Source: Malus domestica
Lineage: Eukaryota > Streptophyta > Magnoliopsida > Rosales > Rosaceae
Direction of reading: 5' to 3'
Assembly: GCF_042453785.1 (NCBI RefSeq)
Contig: NC_091669.1
Span: 11,234,501-11,298,500, forward strand
Length of the DNA stretch: 64,000 bases
This document shows positions 1-11,380 of this stretch, piece after piece (within the stretch, counting starts at the first letter, position 1; each line of letters begins with the position of its first letter). A program made the translations under genes and the position numbers. The notes under the pieces were generated by a model, which saw nothing but the letters and a program-made list of their open reading frames with translations, did not search any database and was not told where the DNA came from.

Positions 1-473
1 CAAAATCCATAGTCTAAGGGAAAATGTATGAGAAATGCAAAGTCAAAAGAAACATCTACAGGACGTCATCAGGGATATGACCAGCCCAAGGTGGGTGCCT
101 CGTTAAAACCTATTTAGGTAGCAAAAACCCATTAGGAAAAATGCTCCTAATCGTAGGGCAAAAGAGTACATTAAGATCAAGCAAGTATCTATAAGATACT
201 CCCCCTGAGTTTGACATAATTCCAAAGAGAAATAGCAAAGTTACAACTCAGAAAGTTTACGCATACCAATTCCATGAACAAGCTTCTGAAACGTCGCATT
301 CGGCAGTGATTTGGTGAAGAGGTCAGCCAGATTGTCTTGTGGACGGATTTGCGTACTTCAATCTTCTGATGCTCTTGTTGTTGATATGTAAAGAAAAACT
401 TCGACGCAATGTGTTTGGTGTTGTCTCCTTTAATGTAACTCTTCTTGAGCTGTTCGATGCAAGCTGCGTTGTT

Positions 474-2345
474 CTAAAAAATCGTCGTCGGGGCATTAAC
501 AGCGGGATGAAGATCGCAGGAGCTTCGAATATGGCCCACTACTGCTCTCAACCAAAAGCATTCCCGAGTTGCTTCATGTAAGGTTAGAATTTCAGTATGG
601 TTAGATGCAGTGGCAACTAAGGTCTGTTTAGTTGACCTCCAAGAGATTGCGGTGCCTCCAACAGTAAAGACATAACTCGTTTGAGAACGTGCCTTGTGCG
701 GATCGGATAGGTATCCAGCGTCGGCATAACCAACAAGGCGAGAATCAACCTGATGAGCATAGGGTGCGGCATCACTCGAGGATTCATAGGGATAGAACAA
801 GCCCAAATCCGTAGTACCCTTAAGGTAACGGAAGATGTCTTTCACGCCAGTCCAATGTTTGCGTGTTGGTGCATTGTTGTATCTTGCCAAAAGATTAACA
901 GCAAAGGAGATGTCGAGTCTAGTGCATTGAGCTAAGTACCATAAAGCGCCTATTGCACTTAGATAAGGAACTTCAGGCTCCAAAATCTCTTCATCATCCT
1001 CATTCGGACGGAAGGGATCTCGTTTTGCATCTAGCGTATGAACGACCATAAGAGTACTCGAAGACTTCGCTTTATCTTCATTAAAACGGCGCAACACCTT
1101 CTAGGTGTAGTTCGATTAATGTATTAGGATTCCATCCGAACAATGCTCTATCTCGAGACCGAGACAATATCGAGTCTTACCTAGATCTTTCATCTCAAAT
1201 TCCGACTTCATGTGCGAAGCAGTTCTCGTGAGCTCTTCAGGAGTTCCGATGAGATTTATGTCATCGAAATATACTGCAACAATCGCAAATCCGGAATGTG
1301 GCGTCTTAATGAACACAGAAGGGCATAGTTAGTTGTTCACATATCCCTGACTAGTCAAATACTCACTCAGACAGTTATACCACATTTTTCTGGATTGTTT
1401 CAAACCGTAGAGTGAATGCCTCAACCGAATTGAGAGCGTGTTCCGGGGTTTGGAAATATTTGAACCAGTCAATATAAGTCATTCGGGAACTTTCATATAA
1501 ATTTCCGTATCAAGATCCTCATAGAGATACGTGGTTACTACGTCCATCAGCTGCATATCCAATTTTTCAAAAACTACCAAACTGATAAGGTAGCAAAAAG
1601 TAAGTACATCCATAACGGGTGAGTAAGTTTCGTCATAGTCAATCCCGGGGCGTTGTGAGAAACCTTGTGCTACAAGACGAGCTTTGTAACGCACAATCTC
1701 GTTCTTCTCATTACGCTTCCAAATGAAAACCCACTTGTAGCCAACAGGTTTCACATGTGGAGGAGTAGGAACTACAGGTCCAAATACCTTACGTTTCGCA
1801 AGTGAATCGAGTTCGACTTGGATTGCTTGTTTCCAGTTTGACCAATCAGCTCTACGTCAACATTCATCAACGGAATGCGGTTTAATGTCATTGCTCAACA
1901 TGATCTCAGTAGATACTGCAAATGCTAATGCCTCATCGACAATCATCTCATTTCTACGCCACACATCATCTAAGCTAGCATAATAGACCGAAATCTCACG
2001 ATTCTCGGAAGGAGGATTCGTCTATTCAAGAACGCTTCCGTAATCCTCATGAGTTGGGTAGAATGAGTAAGCGATAGTCGGATTCACGGTAGGCTCTTCA
2101 GGACCTTGTGTCGTGGTTTTCCTCTTCCAGGAGTGTGAATCCCTTGAACCAAGGGGCCTGCCATGCTTTTGTGTAGGGGCAGATGATTGGCTAGCCGCTA
2201 ATGTACGTGGATGACCAGAATTGGCGTCCCAGGCTTCCAAAAAGGTCGTCCGTGGTACATTTGGTACATCCATCTTTGCAGGCATATTCGCAGCTGGAAT
2301 ATGTGATCTTGTCACGCATGCTAAATCGGTGAAAGCATCTGGCAT
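474..2345 (-). pseudogene. copia linker, reverse transcriptase and RNase H, interrupted
   Basis: 2022-2345 holds the charged linker between integrase and RT (ending PTHEDYGSVLE). 1479-1754 is the RT fingers/palm (GYKWVFIWKRN, ARLVAQGF, YSPVMDV, TEIYMKVPE). A gap with stops follows. 1116-1316 contains the catalytic motif as YFDD, where plant copia normally has YVDD; both Asp are kept. 474-1097 is the connection and RNase H (GYADAGYLSD, STKQTLVATASN, HEATRECFWLRAV). The enzyme copies element RNA to DNA; the frame breaks at about 1100, 1320-1480 and 1760-2020 rule out a product. Confidence 0.9.
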
Positions 2346-2378
2346 GCTCTGAGCTATGCTCTGGAGATCTAATATGCG

Positions 2379-3804
2379 CTACACTTTAGCTTGGGACTGA
2401 GCAGTGCGGGGATCTAAATAAGACAAAGTGGGAGTCGTCCACCATAATTTGCGTTGTTCATTAGGAACATTGACATTCTTATCTCCCCCTAACAACAGGA
2501 AAACTGTCTCATAAAAGTGACAATCCGCGAAACTAGCAGTAAACAGATCACCTGTCAAAGGTTCTAAGTAACAAATAATCGAAGGAGAATCGTATCTGAC
2601 ATAGATTCCCATCCTTCGCTGATGCCCCATTTTTGTACGTAAGGGTGGCGAGATCGGCACATATACCGCATAACCAAAGACGCATAGATGCGATATGTCG
2701 GGTTCGCATCCAGTGACCAACTGAAGGGCACTAAATGGTTGTGTCGTAACAGACCTCAGGCGGACCAACTTTGCTGCGTGCAATATTGCATGGCCCCAAA
2801 CAACGATTGGGAGCTTGGTACGTATGACCAACGATCGAGCAATCATTTGTAAGCGCTTAATGAAAGCCTTAGCCAGGCCATTCTGGGTGTGAACATGGGG
2901 TACAGGATGTTCAACTTCAACCCCAACCGACATGCAATAGTCATTAAAAGTTTTAGATGTGAATTCTCCAGCATTATCCAATTGAATAGATTTGATTGGA
3001 TAATCAGGGTGGTGAGCCCTGAGCTTGATAACATGAGCCAACAGTTTGGAAAATGCAGCGTTCCTTATAGACAATAAGCACACGTGTGGAAGCGTCAACC
3101 AAAACCATAAAATATCTAAATGGTTCGCAGAGAGGTTGAATCGGTCCACAAATGTCCCCCTGAATTCGTTGTAGAAAAATGGGAGGATTCGAACGAATCT
3201 TGTTATAAGAAGGCTTAGTAATAAGCTTTCCCATCGAACATGTTTGACATGCAATTTCATGGATCGAACCTAAGCTTCGGGTTAGTGGATGCCCGTTTGA
3301 AGATTTGAGGATACGGCGCATCGCTATTCATCCAAGATGTCCCAAACGATCATGCCAAAGTGTAATTTCATGCGCGGTCCCTATGGTAGGGCCAGCCACA
3401 TAGTGGCATTCTATGTGGCGTATGGTCGTAGTATACAGACCACTCGGGATATGCTCCATCTTTTTGAGAATACGCTTCTGACCATATTCGTAGGAAGTTA
3501 TGCACATAAATTCAACTCCGTTTTCTATGTGGGTTTCAGCGTGGTAATTGTTATCTCTAATGTCCTTGAAACTGAGTAACGTTCTTCCGGAACGTGGAGA
3601 ATAGAATGCCTCAGCAATGGTCAAGATTGTACCATTGGACAACATTATACGTGCCTTGTCGTATCCTTCTATCAGGTTGGATGGGCCTGAGAGGGTTGTC
3701 AAGGGTGCGTTCTTAGTTATGAAGTTAGTGAAATAGATGGGTTCACGCAAAACAGTGTGCATGGTTGCATTATCTGCCAAACAACTAACTTTCCCACTAG
3801 TCAT
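2379..3804 (-). pseudogene. copia protease and integrase, inactivated
   Basis: From 3804 the protein starts with the protease region; its active-site string reads LADNATMH, so the Ser/Thr-Gly that normally follows the catalytic Asp is absent. The pre-integrase zinc motif (LWHDRLGH, then CQTCSMGK) is split by a stop near 3327. A frameshift at about 3000-3080 separates the first catalytic Asp region (GDICGPI, VDAST) from the second (LDNAGEF). At the third catalytic position, 35 residues after the second Asp, there is Lys instead of Glu (HTQNGLAKAF), so DD35E chemistry is lost. The tail through the SH3-like part (YLEPLTGDLF) is readable. Confidence 0.88.
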
Positions 3805-4053
3805 ACCTAGAATGAAAAATTAATTTGAATCGGTCACATGCATAAAAGTTTATAAAAACAAATATCAATTCAAAATAATTTCATTTATTCAAGGATTAAA
3901 ACTTAATATCCAAAACAAATTGCCAACGAATAATCCAAAACATAAAGGAAAATTGTTCAAAATCAACCAAAAAAACAAGGGGGGTTTGGCCACTAGGTGG
4001 AATTCGGCCCCAATGGTCTTATTTTAATTAAAAATAATTCTATGTCTAAGATT

Positions 4054-5035
4054 CTAATCTTCCATAGGGGTGGTATCCTTCTGAAAGTCAGAAACCTCCA
4101 TTTTTGTAATCTTCGGTTCGTCCACTTGCATGAAGTTTGATTCAAACTTCTTACGACGAGAATGATATTCATCTAGAACCTTCTTGGGAGCTCGACAAAC
4201 ACGGGACCAATGGTCATTTGAACCACAGCAATAGCACATATCGTCATCTATGGTTGTGGGTGCTTTGCCCTTATTCTTGAAGTTCGGGGCCTTGAAAGCG
4301 AGGTTTGGGCGCTTCTGGGCTTTGTTTCTTCCCTTATACGGGCCTTGGCTCTGTTGACCTTTATGGGATGGCTTCTAACCACCCATACCACGCCTCTTTT
4401 GGCGTGTTGGGTGCAGATTAGTGCTATAATATGCTTCAGGCACAACAGTAGCCCCAGTAGGTTGAGCTTGATGATTCTTCATCAATAGCTGGTTCTGTTT
4501 TTCAGCAAGAAGTAAAACAAAGATCAAATATGAGAACTTGGTGAACTTCTGAGCTCTATATTGTTGCTGCAGGACAATATTAGAGGCAAAGAAGGTCGAG
4601 TAGGTCTTCTCCAGGAAATCCTCTTCAGTCAAAGTTTCATTGCAAAACTTGAGAAGTGATCGGATTCGACAAACTTCAGAATTATATTCATTCATAGACT
4701 TAAAGTCTTGGAAGCGTAAGTGCTGCTAGTCGTGTCTTGCTTCAGGTAAGAATATGTCCTTTTGGTGATCGAAACGATCAGCTAAAGCGACCCATAATGC
4801 ATGTGGATCCTCCTCAGCAGAGTACTTAGTTTGCAGAGCGTCATGGATATGTCTTTGGATGAAGATCATAGCAATGGCTTTTTTCAGCTTCGCCAACAGG
4901 TTTATCTGTTGCTTCTGCAATAGTAGGACGCAAGTTCTTTGCAGTGAGGTGGAGCTTCACATCTTGAACCCACTTAAGGTAGTTCCTTCCGGAGACCTCC
5001 AAAGCGGTAAAGTCGAGTTTGTTCAAATTCGACAT
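4054..5035 (-). pseudogene. copia gag, broken into at least three frames
   Basis: The N-terminus begins MSNLNKLDFTALEVSGRNYL (from 5035), typical of plant copia gag: it binds the RNA and builds the particle. The reading frame then jumps: a middle piece lies at 4726-4920, another at 4375-4695, and the C-terminal zinc knuckle at 4054-4239. The knuckle reads CYCCGSNDHWSRVC, a complete CX2CX4HX4C nucleic-acid-binding motif. At least two frameshifts and a stop separate the pieces, so no full-length gag can be made. Confidence 0.88.
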
Positions 5036-6606
5036 GTTCCGATCACAAAATAGATGGACAAGATGTGGTTAGTGTAATGGAGAAAAATCAATCCATTCAC
5101 ATAGGAGTAGAACATACAGGTTCTAATAGACATGTATTGGTTTAATTTTGCATGAAAAACTTCGGGTTTTCATGAGTGATATGTTTAAGTGAAAACTTCA
5201 GGTTTTCAAACAAGGTATGTTTATAAGAAACTTCAGGTTTCAAAGTAATTATGAACTTCAGGTTCATATATTCTTATAGGCAAACGCAAATATATATGCA
5301 AACAAATATGCAACAAGTATATGCAAAAGTATTGTATAAATATAATTAAATTAATTATTTGGACTTCAGGCCAAATTAAAGTGTGGGGAAAATATAAAAC
5401 CCATTAGGTCTAAAATAATTTAGACAAAAGAAATTCGAGGTCCAAAAGAAAACACTAAGCCACGGGTGGCTTGAAGAATTGGTCTGTGAGACATATGCCC
5501 AAAAAGATTGAGCTAGAAAGGGTCTCGAGGTGAGCTGCAGGCTCACGGGGTGGACTGGGTTGCTTTAAGCAGGAAAAAAACCTTTTTTTTTCGCGGGCCG
5601 CTTCAGGCTGGCCCAAAAAAAAAAATTCTTTTCTTTCAGGTTGGGGCGCTGCAGGCGAGCCCAGAAAACAAAAAAAATGTTTTTTTTCTTCTTTCGCATG
5701 GGCCGAGGGGCTGGAGCCCACTAGGGCTCGGGTTGATGGGGACAGAACAACCCAGCGGCACTGGGTGTGCTTAGCCGAGGAAGAAGGCCGGGTTTTAAAC
5801 TTCGGCGTCACTGTAGGTGGCCTAATATTGGACGGGAATACTTGTGGATACCCGTCTGGGGTGTTTTCGACTATGAATATAACATGGAGATATTAAAATC
5901 GCAAGTGTTCCAATCAAAACCTTAAAAAAAATTGAATTGGAATTTCAAAAAAATCCCGATGAGATTCCGGCAAATCTCAGTCTAATTTTTGACGTGGGAC
6001 GATTGTTGGTCGTCGGCGACATGAACCAAAGGTTCAAGGCAATGGCTACAGGCCATGCCGAGGTCGAGGACACCGTGAAAGGTGTTAGGTTTTGTTGATT
6101 TTAAGCCTCCGAGCTTCTGGCTCCGTGGGTTTTTCTGGGGAGAATGAGAGATGCATGCTCTTTACTTGTGTGAAGACCCCATCTGCAGGATGGTGGTCAC
6201 GGGTTCGATAGAACCCTGGTCCTAATCACGAGAGAAAAAAAAATTTCTTTTCAATTCAATTAGATTATATGCATGTATAATTCAATGAATCACATATTTA
6301 CTTTGATGCATATGCAAATAATAGTTTCAATGCATGTACATATGTAAGATTCAATTCATGACAAATATCAAATTCACATAATTGCAGCAATTTTGGTTAT
6401 GAGGCATACACAATTTATGTGGAATCTAAAATACGTTAAGCGTAAAGTTGGGTCATGCATCATGGTGAATGTTCATGCTATCAAGGCTTGCAAAATATCG
6501 AGTTAAAAGCCGTTGTTTTGAAAGAACCTGATTGCGTGATGATATTGATGAACTGGTTTGATGCAGAAAAAATTCTCCAACGTCAGATTCCTAAGCGCAG
6601 CAGTAG
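5036..6606 (-). other. Copia leader between primer-binding site and gag
   Basis: About 1.57 kb separate the primer site from the first gag Met. Near 5155-5280 a short motif containing AACTTCAGGTT recurs about five times. Near 6190-6215 there is a tRNA-like B-box palindrome (GGGTTCGATAGAACCC). No coding sequence could be recognised. Two stretches (5550-5774 plus, 5455-5811 minus) are open only because of biased composition. Confidence 0.5.
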
Positions 6607-6625
6607 GAGCGTGCTGATAACGTGT

Positions 6626-6880
6626 TGTGGTCTATTTTTATCTGACAAAGGGAGAGGGGCCGGCGGCACAGGAGAGAGGGAAGAGAGATGTATGTTTGTA
6701 GAATTGTAGGGGAATATGTGTTGTTATCCCTCCTACATTGTGCCTTTATTTATAGTAGTACAGGGAGAGAAGATATTCCTTCTTCTCCAAGTAATACAAG
6801 TTGTAATAGGAAAGGATAACTAGAATCGAATCTAATCTAGGATTTACACAATCATACTTAAACTAGGAATGTTCACAACA
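6626..6880 (-). repeat. 5' LTR of the copia element (255 bp)
   Basis: On the minus strand the segment starts TGTTGTGAAC and ends GACCACA, i.e. TG...CA. It holds a TATA-like string TATAAATAAAG (plus 6738-6756 region). Directly inside it (plus 6607-6625) the minus strand reads ACACGTTATCAGCACG, a primer-binding sequence I know from many plant copia elements. No second copy is in the window, so the boundary rests on the TG/CA ends and the adjacent primer site. Confidence 0.8.
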
Positions 6881-7842
6881 ACCCTTACTTTATATAAGAA
6901 AATTATTTGTTTTTACATGTAAGATATCGATAAAATTATACTTAGAAAATCACTTCAAACTTGATAATTTAGAAACACAGAAAAACTAATTTATTTTGTA
7001 TCGTGAGAAAAAAAAAACTCCAGGTTTACAAGCAGATAGATATGAGTTTTGTTTTCTATCTGAACTTTTAAAGTATTTTTGTATAAATCGTGAGGTGTTT
7101 TTTCTTATTTACTAACCTTGTCAATTTGGGATTAAAAATAATGATGTTTTTTAGTCTTTAAATGATATGTATAAGTAATAAATGGGTACTAAATTAAACT
7201 TTTTTACGACACGTTATATGATTTGCAAATTTGGTCTCAAAATTTGGTCAACGCATTACTCTTTGTTGAAGATTAGACCTGAATTTGAACAAATGTTTAA
7301 AAATAACAACCCACATAACTGCTAGCTACTAATTAAAAATAAATTAACAACCAAACAAAAATTCATAAAAATTAAAAAGAATAAACATGCACTTGGGATC
7401 TTGTTAATTTTAAACAACAATAACCATTGATTCTAATTAAACTTTTTGATTATTTAGCCAAATTTTATATATTTATGAAAATAAATTTGAAAAAATTGAA
7501 ATGTAAACAAGCACACATGGTGTTTTGAACCTAAGACCTCCTCATTAATTTCAAACAACAAAACCACAAGTTCTAGTTAAATTTCTTTGTCATTGAACCA
7601 AAGTTTATGAATTTATACTTTTATGAAAACATATATAAATATATCACCCTAATAATTTTGGTACCCTCAATTATTTTGGACCCCGAATGATCGCTCTGCC
7701 AACACTGGGCCTGGGCCAGGCCTGGGCGAAGGTCTGGATGTTTAGAACTTTAGATAACCAAAATACTTGGAAGGCTCTGAGTTGCTGCTTTGAGTTGTTG
7801 GTTTAGAAGACGATGGATGATGAATATATATATATATATATA
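6881..7842. other. AT-rich intergenic sequence with a diverged direct repeat
   Basis: No coding sequence. About 7330-7490 and 7500-7640 are diverged direct copies of each other (both contain a motif like ATTTTATGAATTTAT after a TTTAGCCAAA/TTGAACCAAA block). 7738-7815 resembles the promoter of the CYSTM gene at 18070-18140 (see findings). Confidence 0.5.
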
Positions 7843-8127
7843 TAATGTTATTCATATCATATTTTTATACTATATTTTTATACCATCTTATATGACATTT
7901 GATGTGGACAGCCACATCATTTAAAAAATTTGTAAAACCCAAGGAAATGAAGAAGAAAGACTTATACCACAATCAACATTTAATTAACTAGTTTTTCTTA
8001 ATTATTAGTTTATTAAATAATGAACTAAATTTAAAAATCTGATTAATTCAAATTATATGGTTGTTCACATCAAATGTCACCTAACGTGGTATGAAAATAT
8101 GGTATAAAAACATGATATGAATATTAC
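7843..8127. mobile_element. MITE, family A, copy 1
   Basis: The ends are inverted copies: left TATTCATATCATATTTTTAT, right ATGATATGAATATTAC. The subterminal stretches (GATGTGGACAGCCACATCAT and GTTGTTCACATCAAATGTCACC) pair too. The interior (AACTAGTTTTTCTTAATTATTA) is nearly identical to the element in NAC intron 1 at 21577-21871, which proves a shared family. No coding capacity. It follows an (AT)n run. Confidence 0.85.
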
Positions 8128-9759
8128 TGTATATATATATACACGTATAGAAAAAAGGGCAGATGGGTGGAGTGGTTGTTTCGTAGAAGGCAGTCGCGCG
8201 CTTGTACGCGGGCGGCTAACATCGCGTGAGGAAGAAAGAATATCAAGCCGATAATCTAAAGAAGTACCCCAATTAAAACGTCACCAAGGCTCCCAAATGG
8301 CAGGCAATGCTTTCAAAATTCAAATGAAAGTAATTTGTGATTCCGTGGCTATGTTTATGTGACCGTCGTATTCTAAAATTCTTTTTCCTTGTTTCAAGCA
8401 TTTTATGAATTATGAGATACGTTGAAAGTTGACACGTGCATTTACTACATCAGATATTCGACAAAACATGATATGCAAAAACTACTAATTCACAAGCTAA
8501 TTAAATCTTACAATAATTAATTTAGTTTATAAATTCAATCATCTTAACATTACTTTTTTTTTAACGAACAAAATCTGATAAACTGCAAAAGCAAACTCCT
8601 ACACGATGAACTAATAGTAATCTTCCTACACATTGACACGTGGCCCCTGCTTACGTAATTTCAACTGTATGACTCATTGAAAAGGCCTTTATTTAATTTA
8701 ATTATTGTATTCCATTTATATATCCCTCAGTTGAATTCTCATCCAATACCAATATTCTTTACAAGCGGGGAAGGGTATGTATGGAATCAGAATCGACACG
8801 ACCTTCTAGTATCTTCTACGTTGAGAAATTTAAGGATGTGAATGCAAAAACGTCCACATCAATTGAATTAAAATAAAGAAAAACTAATGAAAATGACTTG
8901 AAAATTTTGAATGTTAACAAAAAAACCATATACTAACTTTATTTAATGGTTAGGATAAAGCCCAACACTAAACCAGTCCAATTAAAATGGCCCAAATATT
9001 GACTTTCCGATTTTGTCCCTGACGGCAGAGCCTACCTCCGTCTAATATCTCCCTTCATTTATGGATCTCTCATTCTCTCTGCTATTCTCTTTCTCCCTCA
9101 TTTCTTCCTAGCATTCAAGACATTCCATTTTTCTTTCTAATCTCGCATCGCAGCTCCATCTCTGTCTCTATCAAAATCGCAGAGGATCTCCGACATGCAA
9201 AATGGTATGATTTTGTTACTCCCTCTTCCAAAATTTCTCACTCTGTCTATCTTCTGTAAAGATGAGAAAAGGACCTGAAGTTTTCACCATTGGCAAAAAA
9301 GCCAACGTTAAGCAATTGTTTTCACTCTTTCTCTTCGTCTCTGCGATCTTTCTACCATTTTTGGTCTCTCGATTGAGCGTAATTAGCATATAAAACGATG
9401 CATTCTGGTTTTTGTTGCAGATCTTCTAAGCAAGGACAACAACTGCGATCGGAAATTCACCGTCTCGATTGTTCAGATTGAAGTTGTTACTCTGTATTTT
9501 ATTTCTCCATGTGCATCTCTTTTCTTTGTTTCATGTTATTATAGACTTAGATATTTATGTGCATGCATCTAATATTGGTAAGGATCTGAGCACAAATCTC
9601 AGAAAACAAAGGTATAAATCTTTGTCTTTGACTTTTTTATTCAAATTGTTGTGCTTATTGAGCGACAAAACAACCAATTTCTGATATATTTGTATGTATA
9701 GTTTATGAATTGGGCATGAAAATTTATTTGGGTGAAGTTGAATTCTGCATATAAATTGT
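8128..9759. other. Intergenic sequence, possible old promoter
   Basis: No gene identified. A CACGTGGCCCC G-box-like string lies at 8637-8647, a TATATAT string near 8717-8724, and pyrimidine-rich leader-like sequence at 9060-9180. A short ATG (9195) joins in frame, by GT (9205) and AG (9420), to an exon-like stretch at 9421-9480, but the product is not recognised. A second ATG at 9262 opens a 43-codon hydrophobic peptide; it also has no recognisable match. Confidence 0.3.
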
Positions 9760-10305
9760 TTGTTTAGATTAATTTGTTGTATGGAGCTGAAACTTACCTT
9801 GCCGCGATTTAGTTGTACCTCTAAAGACGTATCTGCCAGATGGAGATATTGATTTGACTGCTTTGGGTGGTATGAATGTTGAGAAGGCGCTGGCCAATGA
9901 CATATGCGATGTCCTTGCCTCTTAATTTATGGTGAAAGATGTCCGATGGATTCGGGCAGAGGTTTTAAGCTTTTACCTCGTAATTTTATTAGATTGATAA
10001 TAAGTATAAGTTACAACTTAGTGTTGACGCTGCCATCTATGTCTAGTAAAGTTTTTGTGTTGAGTTTATGTTGTGTAACTTGCATTTTCCTTGAATTAAA
10101 TCATTACGTGCGTGTCTATGTCATTAGTCATTATTTTGATTCTATTTAAAAAACTTTTGATTTTCCTCTGCAAAGACTATTTGTTTTTGCTGTGGCAAGT
10201 CAAGCTTGTAACATTGGGGTCGATAGTTCCTTCAATCAGTTAGGAGAGCTATGTACGCTGTGCTTTCATGAGCAGGGAGTCATTCACACAGAGCTGAATT
10301 GAAAA
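9760..10305 (+). pseudogene. Fragment of a poly(A)-polymerase/OAS1-like nucleotidyltransferase gene
   Basis: The plus strand spells TYLPDGDIDLTALGG (about 9826-9870) followed by NVEKALANDICDVL. The GDIDL element carries the paired Asp of the nucleotidyltransferase active site and matches plant NTP-transferase/PAP-OAS1-like proteins. After a stop, VKDVRWIRAEV is readable. A later exon at 10202-10302 gives FNQLGELCTLCFHEQGV, the next conserved block, before a TGA. Upstream (9770-9810) the frame is shifted at what should be the FGSV block. An intron-like stretch is kept between the pieces, so this is a broken genomic duplicate and not a retrocopy. Confidence 0.8.
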
Positions 10306-11380
10306 TGAAGTTCAATTTGTCACATATGAATTGAATGATTTATCAGATTTCATTCATATAATCGGATTCTTTTATGGAAGCTCTGAGTTGTCTAATGAAA
10401 CTTATTTTTCAAGTCTTTTGTTGAAAGTATATGCTGAATTATGCCTTATAACCGATAATCTTGAATGGTATTCAATTAGTAGTACTCTGTGGAGTGGTGA
10501 CTTCTCCCGCTTTTGTCTTTTTCAAGTCATAGTTTTACTTTGATCTTATGGTATGCTTTTGGTGATCTGAGTGGTTTGTGATTTTTTGGAATTTATGTCC
10601 CTTGTTAATTGGCTTCCCTAAACATATCCATCGTGCTTCTTATTGCATGGGTTGATCACTTCATTGGCAAAGACCATCTTTTCAAACGCAGTAGCATAAT
10701 AATTAAGGCAAAGTGCTATTATGGGAGTCGAATTCTTGGTGCCATCATGTTTTGATTTCAACATATGATTTGGAGACTTTGGTTCTGTATATTTTCCATC
10801 CCATCCATTCATCTTTGAATGGTCCTCTAGAGGTTAGTGCTTTAACGATTTAGCACTAGTAAACTAAACCGAATCAAATTTGTTTGTTTTTTATTTTTCT
10901 GCTTCGTTGATGAGAAATGATGAAAAAGTTGGTATTGAAATCTGTGTGAATTTGTGTATCTTGATTGGCACTTTGATGAAATTTGATCTGACAATACATG
11001 TTGCAGTGGAGTAGAAGCACATGCTTGAAGAGGAAGGGGAATGTCCATAATGGATATAGCAATCAACATGCTTATAAGATGCCGAGGGTATCCGCCAACG
11101 GGAAAAGCAAATCTAATACATCCCATGCCGCATGACGAACAGTTCTTGTGGGGTACATTGGACCTCCATGAGAAATGAAGTTATATAGGCAACATGCAAG
11201 CCTTTAACCTTGTGCTTGTGGCCTTTCTCAGCTCTTTGGGGTTCTTAGGTTTTGTCTTATATACAACATTCGATTATGTAACAAGTAGAAATGTCTTCTA
11301 CAAACTGGTTTCTTCTTTCCACAGGTGTTGAATTATGTGTACAAATTAGAGCTTGAGTATCCGAAATTGATATTGCTTTC
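10306..11380 (+). other. Non-coding stretch with one unrecognised exon-like block
   Basis: After a TGTTGCAG acceptor-like site, 11009-11130 is open in one frame (it contains NGYSNQHAYKMPRVSANG and ends at TGA) and is followed by a 3'-UTR-like stretch. It may be the tail of the broken gene upstream. I recognise no family. Confidence 0.25.

Larger units (their letters stand above)
1..6880 (-). mobile_element. Ty1/copia LTR retrotransposon, decayed, left end outside window
   Basis: Read on the minus strand the order is 5' LTR (6626-6880), primer-binding site, long leader, gag, protease, integrase, reverse transcriptase, RNase H: the copia order. Every coding block is interrupted by stops or frameshifts, so the copy is dead. 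A purine run next to position 205 (minus strand, ending GGGGGAG) lies about 270 bp after RNase H, but sequence matching the 5' LTR does not follow it. The true polypurine tract and 3' LTR therefore probably lie left of position 1. The five bases outside the 5' LTR (6881-6885, ACCCT) would be one half of the target duplication; the other half cannot be seen. Confidence 0.93.

Noticed and set aside
9262..9393. Small membrane protein or glycosyltransferase signal anchor
   Set aside because: A hydrophobic 43-codon peptide alone, without any further domain, is not enough to name a gene.
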